DNA of 64,000 nucleotides from Venturia oleaginea. Taxonomy: Eukaryota; Ascomycota; Dothideomycetes; Venturiales; Venturiaceae. The stretch lies in contig JABMLP010000024.1 in the NCBI GenBank assembly GCA_013176395.1, forward strand, positions 558,001-622,000, given 5' to 3'. A program made the translations under genes and the position numbers. Positions within the stretch are counted from its first letter, which is position 1. Each line of letters starts with the position of its first letter. A model generated the notes under the pieces. The model was given only the letters and a program-made list of their open reading frames with translations, was not told the origin of the DNA and made no database searches. This document shows positions 1 to 10,102 of the stretch, one piece after another.

Positions 1-1114
1 CCTCGATCTCTCCGTCCAAATCAACCTTGTGTGTGATCTGGTCCTCCTCTTCGACCAAATCCAGCTCCTCCTTGATGGCTGGGTATTCCTTCCATTTGTC
101 CCGTCGCACCTGGAAAAGCACTTCAATCATGTACTGCGTCCTCTTCTCCAAATCTGTTCCTTCGTGGAGAATCGATCGGAATTGATCAAATACAGCAACC
201 GCGATGGCGGAGTTGAATTCCTCCAAATGCTGACCCACCTCCTTGCACAAGCTCACGGCAATCTCGACACTGTCATCCGTTGGCTGATGGAGTAGAAGAA
301 GTAGGATTTGCGCAATTAACATTTCATGCACAACCTGCTGGTTGCACAGCTGCGCAAGGAAAGTAGTGCTAGAAATACAGACCGTTTTGTCGTTACGCTT
401 GAAGGCCTTCCTGAACTGAACTACCAATCGGTTGACCAGGAGCTCTCCAATCTGTGGAAGTTTTGTGTTCACAATCGCAACGGCTGCGGCAAAAATTGGC
501 GAGAAAGGTAGGGATGAAGACTGAGCCTTCATGATACTCCTGCAAAACAAGCCGCGCCCTCGGACCAAGTTCTCTGCAAACAGCTCCGGAACAATTGATT
601 TGATATTTGCCACATTGACCTTATTGATGAGACCATTGATGGACTTCTTGAGTGCCTCCCATGCCATACGCTGGTATTCCTTCGAAGTCTTGTCCGTGAT
701 CTGAGCTTGTAACGCGCGAAGTCTGGCTGGAGGAATATAGACACCTCCGGATCTCTTATTGAGCAGTTCATCGTACTCTTTCTTTGCAGCGGCCTGTTTT
801 GCTTCTTCCGTGACCGGTTTCATGACTACCTCTCTCTGGCGCATCTCGAGCTGGCGGGCTCGTTCCATAGCCCTCTCACGGTCGATATCCTTTGGCAGAG
901 GGCCGTTTCGCGAAATTCCATCGCGAAACGAGGTGTCGCGATAGTCATCGCGTATTGGACTGGGCGAGTATGAGCGTCTTAATGGAGGTGAAGGGCGGCG
1001 CTGCGGTGATGGAGAACGGGAAGGTGGAGAGCGCTTTCGTTTGCCCGCTGAGATAGGCAGCGCATCTTGCGGTTCCGGGGTGGGTATCCGGATGGCTGAT
1101 GCGACGGTCGCCAT
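1..1114 (-). CDS. CWC22: Pre-mRNA-splicing factor CWC22, 3' part cut off by window edge
   Basis: An uninterrupted reading frame starts at the ATG complementary to 1112-1114 and runs off the left edge, giving about 371 residues. The first ~100 residues are a low-complexity Ser/Arg/Pro tail (KRKRSPPSRSPSPQRRPSPP) typical of spliceosome factors. It is followed by the family signature around residues 125-185 (GGVYIPPARLRAL, then EYQRMAWEALKKSINGLINK and LFAENLVRGRGLFCRSIMKAQ-like text), which opens the MIF4G domain. CWC22 is a spliceosomal protein that binds the exon-junction helicase eIF4A3 and is needed for the first catalytic step. The MA3 domain and C-terminus lie outside the window. It shares a 234-bp divergent promoter with DPM2. 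No intron is needed in the visible part. The motif match makes the identity secure. Confidence 0.93.
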   Translation of the reverse strand, partial: MATVASAIRIPTPEPQDALPISAGKRKRSPPSRSPSPQRRPSPPLRRSYSPSPIRDDYRDTSFRDGISRNGPLPKDIDRERAMERARQLEMRQREVVMKPVTEEAKQAAAKKEYDELLNKRSGGVYIPPARLRALQAQITDKTSKEYQRMAWEALKKSINGLINKVNVANIKSIVPELFAENLVRGRGLFCRSIMKAQSSSLPFSPIFAAAVAIVNTKLPQIGELLVNRLVVQFRKAFKRNDKTVCISSTTFLAQLCNQQVVHEMLIAQILLLLLHQPTDDSVEIAVSLCKEVGQHLEEFNSAIAVAVFDQFRSILHEGTDLEKRTQYMIEVLFQVRRDKWKEYPAIKEELDLVEEEDQITHKVDLDGEIE

Positions 1115-1348
1115 GGTGGATGTTGTTGAGACGAGTCTGGGGAAAGGAAGTACTGGTGATGAGGCAGTTGTTGGTGTTGTGACTATTTTTCCCTTGGAGC
1201 TTCGACAGGAACGGTTAGGTTGACTCTTTGTCTCCTATTCTTAACCACCCCCCAACTGCTATCGAATGCGACTTGTCTTCTACAACACCAAAAGACTCCC
1301 TCTGGCCCGTTCAACTTCTCGTCACTCCTTCACACGTATTCAATCAAA

Positions 1349-1709
1349 ATGGTGTGTTTTCTGTACTCGGATCTCATGCGCAAATGCTAACACGTTACAG
1401 CTCGACCGCCTGGTTGGACTCGCGATGCTAATCGTTGCTACAACCGTCTTTGCCTACTACACCGTATGGGCTTTGTTGATGGTACAAATAATACCCATAT
1501 TTCTAGTGACCCAGCTAATAGTATAACAGCCATTCGTCGACGAAGAGCACCCTCTCCACAGCCTCTTCCCACCTCGAGTCTGGGCCATTCGCATCCCCGT
1601 CATCCTCATTCTCCTGGGCTCCGCCGTTGTCGGCTCTTTCCTATCCGTCGTTATGATCAGAAGCAATAGAAAGAAAGCTTTGAAGACAAAACAGGCCAAG
1701 AAAGCATGA
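1349..1709 (+). CDS. DPM2: Dolichol-phosphate mannosyltransferase regulatory subunit DPM2
   Basis: Three exons (1349-1351, 1401-1481, 1530-1709) encode 87 residues. The first exon is only the start codon; intron 1 (1352-1400) follows the ATG directly and has a CTAAC branch point, and intron 2 is 1482-1529. The protein has two membrane segments (around LVGLAMLIVATTVFAYYTVW and IPVILILLGSAVVGSFLSVV) separated by an FVDEEHPLHSLFPPR-type loop, and ends in a lysine-rich tail (KKALKTKQAKKA) suiting ER retention. DPM2 stabilises and anchors the DPM1 catalytic subunit in the ER, supplying dolichol-phosphate-mannose for N-glycans, O-mannose and GPI anchors. Length and topology match the family (about 84 aa). 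No ORF longer than 60 codons covers the whole gene because of the introns. Confidence 0.9.
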
Positions 1710-2825
1710 GAGGTTGTTGTCAACATGGAAGGCGTTTTGGATTCAGGGGACATGCGGAAAAGGGGGCTAAGGCCAGTTAGTATACCATTTGATAATGTTG
1801 GAATGTCAGAAGATATTGCAGAAGCCATAATGCAATAGCTCCTCTCCACTTATGCGTCGCTCATGGTCTCGTAGACCCCTGATTGTTGGAGCGAACACTT
1901 ATAGCACAATAGGAAAGACTGCCATTGGCCCATGAAACGTTGATTGCAAGAACTGACGTTGATTTGTGTTGAATCTCCTACAAGTAGCCTAGAACCTAGG
2001 CCATTCGAAATGATTTGCGATCTTGCTGGAGCGGTCCATTCTGTGAGTCTAAACTCGAAAGCCTATTGTACTGATTCTATTAGTTTGCCCAAAAATACTC
2101 GTTTGATATCTTCACAAGATCGTTGCTATTCGTATCTCTTATAGGACTCTCACGATGTTTGCAAACTGTTAGGGAGTTTTAGCATTGATGAATCTGGCAA
2201 GCAACTATTTTGATCGAGAGGAGGGGATCTCACAGATGAATCGAATAAAAAGAATAACAAACGCCCAACTCGCAAGAAAAAAAACTCTCTACCGCCCTCT
2301 GGCGACAAGAGACTGGTTTTTTGTTTTGAGAGAACTATGTGCAGCGCTCGATTTCAGATTACAGCTTCCCTTGCATGAGGTAAAGGAAATTTGACTTCCA
2401 CTGTAGGTTCGAGCGCTCTTGCGTGTTACCGATTGCACTGTAACACCATTAGTAGGAGGTGAATTCAGGGACGTTATTTAAGTGTTGCGTGTGGGCGCGT
2501 TGGTATTGTGGTGTGGAGGGGAGGTTCCTGGCGGGTCACCAAAGCCTCAAGAGAGATATTTACGACGGCAAAATACCAGAACTCCATCTCTAGTGTAATC
2601 ATTACTGGGTTACCCAACTGTGCGCTTGATTTTGAGGCTGGGTCGAGCTGTTCAGTACGACGCGTCTTTTACCTTTCTTAAGTGTTGTTCTAACTAACTA
2701 TAGGTTGTTTAGCACTTTCACTCAAAAGACCCGTACCGACATCATCAAACACTGAATTTTATCGAGTAACGTACGCCCTCTCAATACCTAGCTTCACTGA
2801 CCCCTCATACCTTCCATTACATCGA
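1710..2825. other. Intergenic, no gene recognised
   Basis: About 1.1 kb between DPM2 and the broken gene at 2826. Only short, unconserved ORFs (<70 codons) are present, and none starts with a signal peptide or recognisable motif. The right half probably carries the promoter of the downstream gene. Confidence 0.6.
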
Positions 2826-4233
2826 TTGTCATCTTCTCACTCAAAGCGCGAAAGGAAAGGAGACAAAGAACCAGATATGGCTCGACCGTCGCGAGTGGGC
2901 AAGGAGCCTGATCCATACAAGCCCGAGTCTTGGACCGCCAGCAAATCAAGGAGCGAACCATATACAGGGCTGAAGACGCGAGCGCGAGCGCGGGATACAC
3001 TACCCCCGCTCGACAGGCCAAAGGCATCCAGCAAACCAACACCAGGACCCGAGGGGACTGTCTCTGTCAGTGGAAGCCGAACATCAGGGAGCAAAGTAGC
3101 CGCAAAACCCGCACCTCGAGAGCCTGGTAGCCCCAAGGGTGTTCTCCAAACAGACACGGCACCAGCTCCCTCGCCGTCCAGGGAGCTTGCTGGCAAGACC
3201 TTTACCGCCGCGGTGAGCAAACCAAAGAGACATGATTCTGGATATTACTTGGCAGTCTCCAAGCAAGCTCAACCACGGCTTGTGCAAAAGACAGGACTGT
3301 ACCCTGCAGAATGGCAGCAGAAGCTTGAAAGTACGTCATAATGAAACATGTTACTGCTCAGGCTCTCATGTGCTGACCAAATGTGCAGGTAGCCGTGCAA
3401 AGAACCCAACATACCATTTTCGCGCTTCGTCTCCAGCATCCGGCAGTGGTATAAAAGCCACCGAAGGCGACAGCGTAAAGATGGTTCCCCGCGCTTTTCT
3501 CAATGGAAAAAAGGGACACGAAAATATCTACGAAATCCCTGATGTGATCAGCATGGTCGCTGGCCACCTTCAAGGAAGCACCATCATGTCAGAGTTTACT
3601 TCTTAGGGAGCGAGCTTTTCTATAGCCATGTCATTCCTCAAAGCTCATCCCCAAGCCCGCATTTCCGTCATCGACACCAGGTGATTCCCCAACACGGGAA
3701 TTTACTACGTCGCTGACTTGTGCGACGCATGTTTGGCGATGTGCCATGTTCCTTGGGAATATCTTCTACATGCTTTCATTGAGGGAGGTCCAGGATCTGG
3801 GTACACTTCTGTTCTGTTGTCCGATCTACAGAAATTAGGTATTGCCAACGTGATGCCCTCTCCCGATGTCATCAATCGCCTTCCCTTGCCAGGATTCCTG
3901 CGACTTTCCATGGTTATTCCACCCCTAGAAATCGCTGAAGTACGCGCCGCTAAACGTATCGCCATGGCCAATGGTCTACAATTTGTCGTCCCAGTCACTG
4001 CTGCCTTGCTAAGCCACAAACATCGAAACTGGCAACGACCGGATTCTGAGCTTGCGAAGAAGGGGGTTGAGATTATTTCTCAAGAGCTGAGGAAGGGTGA
4101 CGGGGCTTTGGTTGAAGATTTCTCTCAAGCTACGGCAATTATGGACGATGTTTGTTACAGATCACCTCGAGACCGAAGAGCAGGGACAGCGGGACTTGCA
4201 GAGGATGGTTGGATAACAAGAAGTTGTTGTTAG
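2826..4233 (+). pseudogene. DUF7587-like hypothetical protein interrupted by two in-frame stops
   Basis: Exon 1 (2826-3330) encodes a charged Ser/Pro-rich N-terminus ending in YPAEWQQKLE. A 58-nt intron (3331-3388, branch TGCTGAC) leads to exon 2, which stays in one frame from 3389 to the stop at 4231-4233. That frame is broken only by TAG at 3604-3606 and TGA at 3682-3684. The text across the breaks is coherent (EIPDVISMVAGHLQG, stop, GASFSIAMSFLKAH, stop, NTGIYYVADLCDACLA), so a single ancestral protein of about 450 aa is likely. The layout, with a conserved SWxxSxxxA-type element where the first stop falls, resembles the fungal DUF7587 family; that assignment is from memory and tentative. 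TAG can arise from TGG and TGA from CGA by single transitions. A 63-nt GT..AG intron (3544-3606) ending exactly at the first stop is a less likely alternative. Confidence 0.5.
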
Positions 4234-4330
4234 GACTGATGTGGAGGGGAATCCTTTGGGCGCACAAGAGGGGACTGGTGCAACCAGGTCAGTCCTAAGA
4301 GAGAATAGTACGTGCAGGAGTCACGTGATA

Positions 4331-4384
4331 TTCCCACAGTTCCCACAGCACTTGGCATTGCCCACAGTGTGGGAAGTGTGGGAA
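4331..4384. repeat. 17-bp nested inverted repeat (TTCCCACAGTTCCCACA)
   Basis: The left arm 4331-4347 and right arm 4368-4384 (TGTGGGAAGTGTGGGAA) are complementary at 16 of 17 positions, around a 20-bp loop. Each arm is itself a direct repeat of TTCCCACA. Such ends resemble LTR termini (TG...CA). A TATA-like GTATATACG lies about 50 bp downstream at 4430-4438, so part of 4368-4510 could be an old solo LTR. The rest of 4234-4896 has no supported gene. Confidence 0.4.
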
Positions 4385-4896
4385 GAGCCAAGAGGTTTGG
4401 GAATGCACCTTGGCACCCAGAACCAGAAGGGTATATACGGAGGACGTTGGACAGACTTTCCTTTCTCTCGGTGTGGTTATCTCATGTTATGTTTCTCACA
4501 TAGGAGCTTCTTCAACCTACTACAGTAACGACCTTTTACTTAGATACAATCAAGCACAAGTCATATGCACACAAAGCAAGCCCACCCCCAACCTTCATAC
4601 TAACCGACAAGCGTTCAGGATTGATCTGAGGATCAAATCGGTTAGACGACAATTGAATTGGGAGATACATCGGACGGCTAGGATCTAGTGAGCCTCTAAA
4701 GAACCTGATCAAGGGAAGGTACTTAAGGTAAGTACTTCCAGACTGATATTGCCCTTACCCCAAACCCACGGACCAGAACAAGAGAACACAGGTGTCAAGA
4801 AGGTCTTGACATACCAACGGTGTTGAGAAACGAGTTCCCCGTAACAATGTTGTGCACACTACCAGATTTATGGATATCAAACAGCAAATTGTTTTA

Positions 4897-5250
4897 CTAC
4901 GTTTGCTGAGCGAATACAGCTATGGTGAGGGCGCCAACAATCGCAACCAGGAGTGAAGAAGAAGAAGAAGAAGGCTGCTGCGAGTGGGTAGAGGGGAAGG
5001 TGAGTAGGATGAAGCCTATGAAGATGAGAGCGGCTGAATGGTTAGAAAATGAGAATAGGAAGGGAGAAGCGGCAGATATGGACGAGACAGATCGTATTGG
5101 GAATGGGAAGAAGTTGCAAACTTTCCAAGAAGATGTTTGAAAATGTTGCGAGTAAAATGCTGTGGCTAAACTCACAAAGGCCACGTTCTTGTAGAAAGGG
5201 TCTTGGATATTGTCTAGAAGATGCCGAAGAGTCATAATGGTTTTTTGCAC
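4897..5250 (-). CDS. Hypothetical small protein with two hydrophobic stretches
   Basis: A 117-codon frame begins MQKTIMTLRHLLDNIQ and contains a hydrophobic segment around residues 75-90 (AALIFIGFILLTFPS), a poly-Ser linker and a second hydrophobic end (LLVAIVGALTIAVFAQQT). A GTGAGT sequence after codon 25 could be an intron donor (acceptor AAAG before TTTGCAACT), which would change the downstream frame, so the gene model is uncertain. I do not recognise a family. It lies beside the degenerate transposase and may be spurious. Confidence 0.25.
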   Translation of the reverse strand: MQKTIMTLRHLLDNIQDPFYKNVAFVSLATAFYSQHFQTSSWKVCNFFPFPIRSVSSISAASPFLFSFSNHSAALIFIGFILLTFPSTHSQQPSSSSSSLLVAIVGALTIAVFAQQT

Positions 5251-5463
5251 TTTGCAAGAATGTAAAAAGCACGATTTGGATCAGCGGATCGTCAATTCAG
5301 GCTTCAAGTACATGGCTCCGCTGGGCTCAAGTCCTATTCCCTACTCCATCGGGTGTAGGACTCTAACTGGTAAATAGTAGTTTCTTCACTCTAGATCGAT
5401 ATTGTTTGATTTCTTGTAGCTTCTTTAGTTAAGGATATAGACCTCTTAAGTAAACTACTCATG

Positions 5464-7237
5464 CTATAACGTATTCCACCACCTGAACCGCCACACCACC
5501 CAACCCGCCAAAATCTCTTGGCATGACCAACTCATCTTACGACTCTTCAATTTTATCGCTATCACAATAGATTCCAAGTCTGTCGTGCTGCTATCTGATT
5601 CAGAAGATATCTCAATACCCTTTTTACACGTTCGCGCATTGTGCCCAGTCGCGCCGCAGTTCCCACAGCGCCTTTGAGTTGGTCGGGCTGTTTCTTGACC
5701 ACTACTACTACGAGCATTCTTTGATCCCTGAGGCGCAACAGACGCCTCAGCAGCTACCCGCGCTGCTGCAGTCTCACACTCTACAGTACCACCTTGCTGG
5801 ATCCGCTTCCTTTTACGCGATTTTCGCTTCGTCATTACTGCCAACTGCTCTTCAAGCTCGTGGTTTCGTGCAATAAGTAGAGCGTTCTGGTGTAGCATCA
5901 ATTCAGCGCCTTTAACAAGCTGGGAAAAGCCTGCCTGCGCAGTAACTGGTAACCGAGTAAAAGACTCGCTTACGAGCTTGGATTGAAATCCAAATTCAAG
6001 AGTATTGCTTGAATTCTTCGACTGCCACGGCGTCTCCTGTGGTGGGGGTGCTGGTGGGGTACGTAGCCGTACTTCAAGGCGATCAAACACTACCTGCGCG
6101 TTAATAGGGACTAGCCCTACTGCCTCAAAGGCCTTTCGACAATTATCTTCCGTGAACACATCGAAAAACGCGTCTTTAAAGGCAGGGAGAAAGCCTTCCT
6201 TGTTGATATGGTACACGCGTCGGCGTGCCAGGTCCCGGATGCGTTGGGAGTACTTGCGCTTTAACGGCGAGAAGCAGACCACGTCAAGGGGCTGGAGTAT
6301 ATGCGACGAGTGCGATGGCATGCAGAGGGTTAGGATCTTATTTTCGAGGCAGTAGTCCTTGAAATCCTGGTTGAGATGGCTCTCATGGCCGTCCAAAATG
6401 AGTAGCCTGTACCCCCCCCACCTGCCGCGCCTTTGTATGCGCGTCAAAATGCTTCAACCACTCAAGACCAAGCGCGTTGTTCGTCCAGCCGTTCTCAGAG
6501 ACTGAGAGCTTCCAATTCCGTGGTATATCTGCCTCCTCGTACCACGCAGAGATGTGAACGCGTCCTTTATAGATAATGAATGGCGGGGTCGCATACCCAG
6601 CTGCGCAGATTCTCTGAATAACCGTAACCCATTCGCGATCGCCCGGCTGGATGAGTTCAGCGCCTTGTACGTCTTTCAGAGGCTGTAACGACCTTCATTG
6701 ACCCAATAACGCCCATCTGGAAGCCAATCTCATCAAAGTTGTGCGTGTCCTCATCGTGGACGCCGTACTTTGCCTTAGTGTCTGCAACAGGCTTGAACCA
6801 CGCGCCAACAATCTCTGGATCTTCCTGTAGTATCCTCTGCCTATCCTTTGATCGATTGAAGGCTACCTTGAACTCATCTGAGCGCGTTACGAATCTCTCA
6901 GCCCAGTTTTTGCCTACTGGCTCTCCACCGCGTATACCCAGTAGTTTATCCGCCATATCTGCCACCTCACATAACCGGGGCGCAGATCCTCGCGAATTGA
7001 GGTCGAGAATATATTGGATAAGCGTTTGTTCCTCGGTAAGGGTAAGTTTCCGACCGTTTGGTAGTTTTTCGAGGATAAATGGGACTCCTCGGGCGCGATT
7101 AGAGAGGTTCTGGTTTTTAACGACGGTAAACAAGCGCAAGGGGTTGGAATATTAAGTGATTTGTCTGCCTGCGTGAAGAGCTCCAACAATATGTCGCGGC
7201 AGAGAAGAAGTATATTGTTTGTCCGGTTGCTCAACAC
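5464..7237 (-). mobile_element. Degenerate pogo/Fot1-type (Tc1/mariner superfamily) transposase
   Basis: Read on the minus strand, pieces in different frames add up to one pogo-type transposase. The DNA-binding part lies near 7140-6950 (LRLFTVVKNQNLSNRARG resembles a helix-turn-helix, followed by a CENP-B-like LTLTEEQTLIQYILDL region). The first catalytic Asp sits in HNFDEIGFQMG (about 6720). The second lies in LLILDGHESHLN and the third in SHILQPLDVVCFSPLKR (6380-6240). The C-terminus carries a CCHC zinc knuckle (C-x2-C-x4-H-x4-C in CGNCGATGHNARTC, about 5665-5625). At least two frameshifts are clear: near 6665 (the frame ends ASERRTRR while the neighbouring frame continues ELIQPGDREW) and in a run of eight C at 6412-6419 (seven would restore LLILDGH). 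A third probably lies near 7148. No matching terminal inverted repeat was found at the right end, so the copy is inactive and probably truncated. Confidence 0.8.
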
Positions 7238-7476
7238 TTCTACACCAAACCTAAGATCCAGATTCCTCCGTCTTGTTACCTAAAATAAGCTATCCACTTC
7301 GATTGACTATTTACATCGGTATTGACTTGAGCAACGGCTTTTGAATAGCTGGATCGATGGAGCCGGAGGCAATTGTGTTAGCTTCAGTGACATATTCACA
7401 GAAAGAGAACTTGGTGTCAACTCACCTTATGGTAATCTCCCTTTCGTGAATCAATCTGCAGCTTCACATGAGCGAG

Positions 7477-8590
7477 TTATTTGAGACGACCATTACGACG
7501 AGCAAGCCATATCCAGGCGATCTGATCGCGGAGATGAACTCGCTCTTGAGCTGTACTTCCCAATAAGAAAACTTCGATCGGAATTTGGCGGATCGAGATG
7601 TCTTCAATGGAAACAGGGAGGCGTCGCGCGGCTTCTTAGGTAGGGTCCCGTGGGTTGCTGATCAAGTCCCAGGTAACGTCGAGACTGCTAAGCAGTGATA
7701 GCCCGGACAAATTTAGAGAATCAGGGCGGCCGTGTTGGTCAGTTATGTTCTTTAATTCGCCTTTGTGGACATGATCATAATTCAAATTTAGGTTGATCAG
7801 AGAATCGTTTACAATTCGAATCAGTGCCCAGTATCTTGGCTGCACAACACGTTGCAGGCTACCCGCCAGCAGCGACAAACAGACACGTTCTTGACCTTAT
7901 AAATTCGTCGAAACAAGTCTGCAAAAATTGCCGCTGATGACAGAATGACTATTTCTAGCGAGAAGAGGTTGTTCGAAAGGTGCGTTCGTGGAAACGAAGG
8001 CAAGGAGTTACTATCTTGAATGTTTGCAGCGTCGGTAAGGTTTCCAGGCTCTGAATCAGACCAAGTGATTGCGCTTCGTGCCATGGCTGGAGATTTCGCA
8101 TGTCGAGATGACGAAGTCGAAGGTGGCTTACAAGCTTCTCCAAAGGAAGAGTTGGAGGCGACCTTTCGAAATTTGGTGCTGGAAAGCCAGCATAGTCCAG
8201 GGTCAGAGAACGTAGACGTGACACTTGGGAGAGAGGGAGTGCGAGAAGCGCATTGTAGGCGATTGATAGGACCTGCTCGTGTAGCTCACCACATGGGTTT
8301 TATAAGAAAAGACAATTACAGCACCTAGACCATGATACGAACCCTGGAAATTCCTCGCGTTCAAACCTATCACGCAGTATGTTTAGAAGTCTCCTGAAAT
8401 CGAAGCCTTTCCCAGTTACAGGTTTGTCAGGAGGTCATATTCGATTGTCAATTACAACGTTTCGTCTGGCAGAACAACGACTTCTTCCTCAAGCTCTTCT
8501 AGAATAGCTGTATTTTACTGGAAGCAGCACTCTGAAGATCCGATGCCAGAGACCATGACCCAGAAAGTGAATTGACTCTTCCTGGGCCGC
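7477..8590 (-). pseudogene. Remnant of an F-box/LRR-like gene
   Basis: Minus-strand fragments in all three frames read as one leucine-rich protein. They run from LWHRIFRVLL and FDFRRLLNILRDRF (8560-8350), through ELHEQVLSIAYNALLALP and LVSHLRLRHLDMRNLQ (8300-8100), to FSLEIVILSSAAIFADL (about 7950), then LINLNLNYDH and LSLLSSLDVTWDLIS (7800-7650). After a TAA at 7636-7638 the frame continues with ARRLPVSIEDISIRQI to a final TAA at 7477-7479. Stops and frame changes occur at several points. The pattern fits the large, rapidly evolving fungal F-box/LRR families, but no F-box could be read cleanly, so the family name is an inference. It sits immediately upstream of the dead transposase in a decayed block. 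Confidence 0.4.
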
Positions 8591-8987
8591 TAACGTCGGC
8601 CTTTTGGGAGTGATGTGAAAAGCTCGATGCTGGCCGAGTAAAGAGTGTTTATGGTTGAGTAATCCCGTGGCACCAATGTATCAGAGAGGCTCTTTCAATA
8701 TTGGCTCAAGCTGAAGGAGGTGGCCTTTGTTGTGATGGGGATGTTTTGTGGTCGTTCAGAGCATCCGATCGTGACTTTGATGATCCCATGTCTTGGCGTG
8801 TGAAGCTCAACTGACAAACCACCATCTAACACCAATCCAGCGTCCACATAGCACAGCGCCCGTCCAACTCTTACAAAGTGAGCCTGCCTTCTTTACCATG
8901 CCAATGAGGTCCAATTGGCTTCTATCCACACCCAAAATCCTCCGCCAGCCCATCTCCACCTCCAAGCTAACGTCTATCACCACGCAG

Positions 8988-9530
8988 ATGCTCCCACGAC
9001 GAGTACTGGCCGCGCGCCCGCTCACCAAGCTCCTTACCCCCGCCTCAATCAACCGCTCCTTCTCCCTCACACCCCGTCTCCGAGACAGCGTCGACCCAGA
9101 AATCGTAGATCCAGGCCAGGTACCTCTCTCCCCGCTCTGCCATACACACACCCACTGACACAACCCACAGAACGGCGGCTACATTAACCCCCCTGCACAA
9201 AAACGCGCCCTCCGCGATCCTCACGCCGACTGGTGGGACAAGCAAGAACGAAGGAATTATGGCGAGCCCGTCCACGAGGACAACGATACCCTCGGTCTCT
9301 TCACCACGGAAGTTTACACATGGACTACCCCCGGTCACGGAATTAAGCTACAGGCCGCCTTCGTCGTAGCTCTATTCACTCTTTTGGGAGCCATCTACGT
9401 GACAGTACCCGACAAGCCGAGTGTACCAAGGACATTCCCAGGTGGATTGGAGAAGGAATTGGGTGGCCCGGGAGCTGTGGGTGCGATTCCAGATGGCACC
9501 GAATTTACCACTGCAAATGAGAGGGTTTAA
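8988..9530 (+). CDS. NADH:ubiquinone oxidoreductase (complex I) NDUFB8-type subunit
   Basis: Exon 1 (8988-9119) and exon 2 (9171-9530), joined over a 51-nt intron, encode 163 residues. The start at 8988 gives a classic mitochondrial presequence (MLPRRVLAARPLTKLL, rich in Arg and Leu, no acidic residues). ATGs further upstream in the same frame (8898, 8793) would extend it and cannot be excluded. The mature part carries the family signature DPHADWWDKQERRNYGEPVH, then EDNDTLGLFTTEVYTW, and one membrane segment (LQAAFVVALFTLLGAIYVTV) near residue 110. NDUFB8 is an accessory subunit of the membrane arm of complex I in the inner mitochondrial membrane. The CAG just before the chosen ATG could be the acceptor of a 5'UTR intron. 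Confidence 0.88.
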
Positions 9531-10102
9531 AGTGTGACATTTTGGGATATGAGGGCGCAAACACATGTATATAGGTCCACGAAGATTTGCGTTTACGCGG
9601 TCGAACGATATTTCCTTTGTCTGGAATGGATGTTGTGGCAAAACCTCGTCACTGCCGATACTGTGATCATGGCCATCTCCTCGCCAAGTGATTCGACCTC
9701 AGAAGACTTACCTCAGTCCATTACCTCACGTTTGGGAAGAAGATGCAAACCGCAGGACGAACGTTGAAATATGATCGCGACTTGGTGAATGAAGAGCTGA
9801 TCCTCACTCAGTAAATTCTTGTGGAAAGAACATATTGCAGTAAATCCAATCCCCGGGTATTCATCGGGATACTATGGTCAAAGTCGCTAGGCCTTCGAGA
9901 ATTATGAATCGTTATCTGGGATAAAAGACAACAACATAACACAGCAACCAAACACACCAATTCACCCGGGATTTATTTTTGCCATTTTCGAAGCAGCAGA
10001 TTTAATGCCGGCGCGGCAAGTGTATCATAATGTACAAGACTCCATACAATTACGAAGTAAGATACCATCAGAAACGCCCAAAGCCCAATATCCCCAATCT
10101 AT
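9531..10102. other. Convergent 3' intergenic region
   Basis: About 570 bp between the NDUFB8-type gene and the nuclease gene, which point toward each other. It should hold both 3'UTRs. The only ORF (9534-9767) has no recognisable content. Confidence 0.6.

Noticed and set aside
5645..5665. TTCCCACAG motif as a further copy of the 4331 palindrome
   Set aside because: It is only the codons of the zinc knuckle region in the transposase; chance match.
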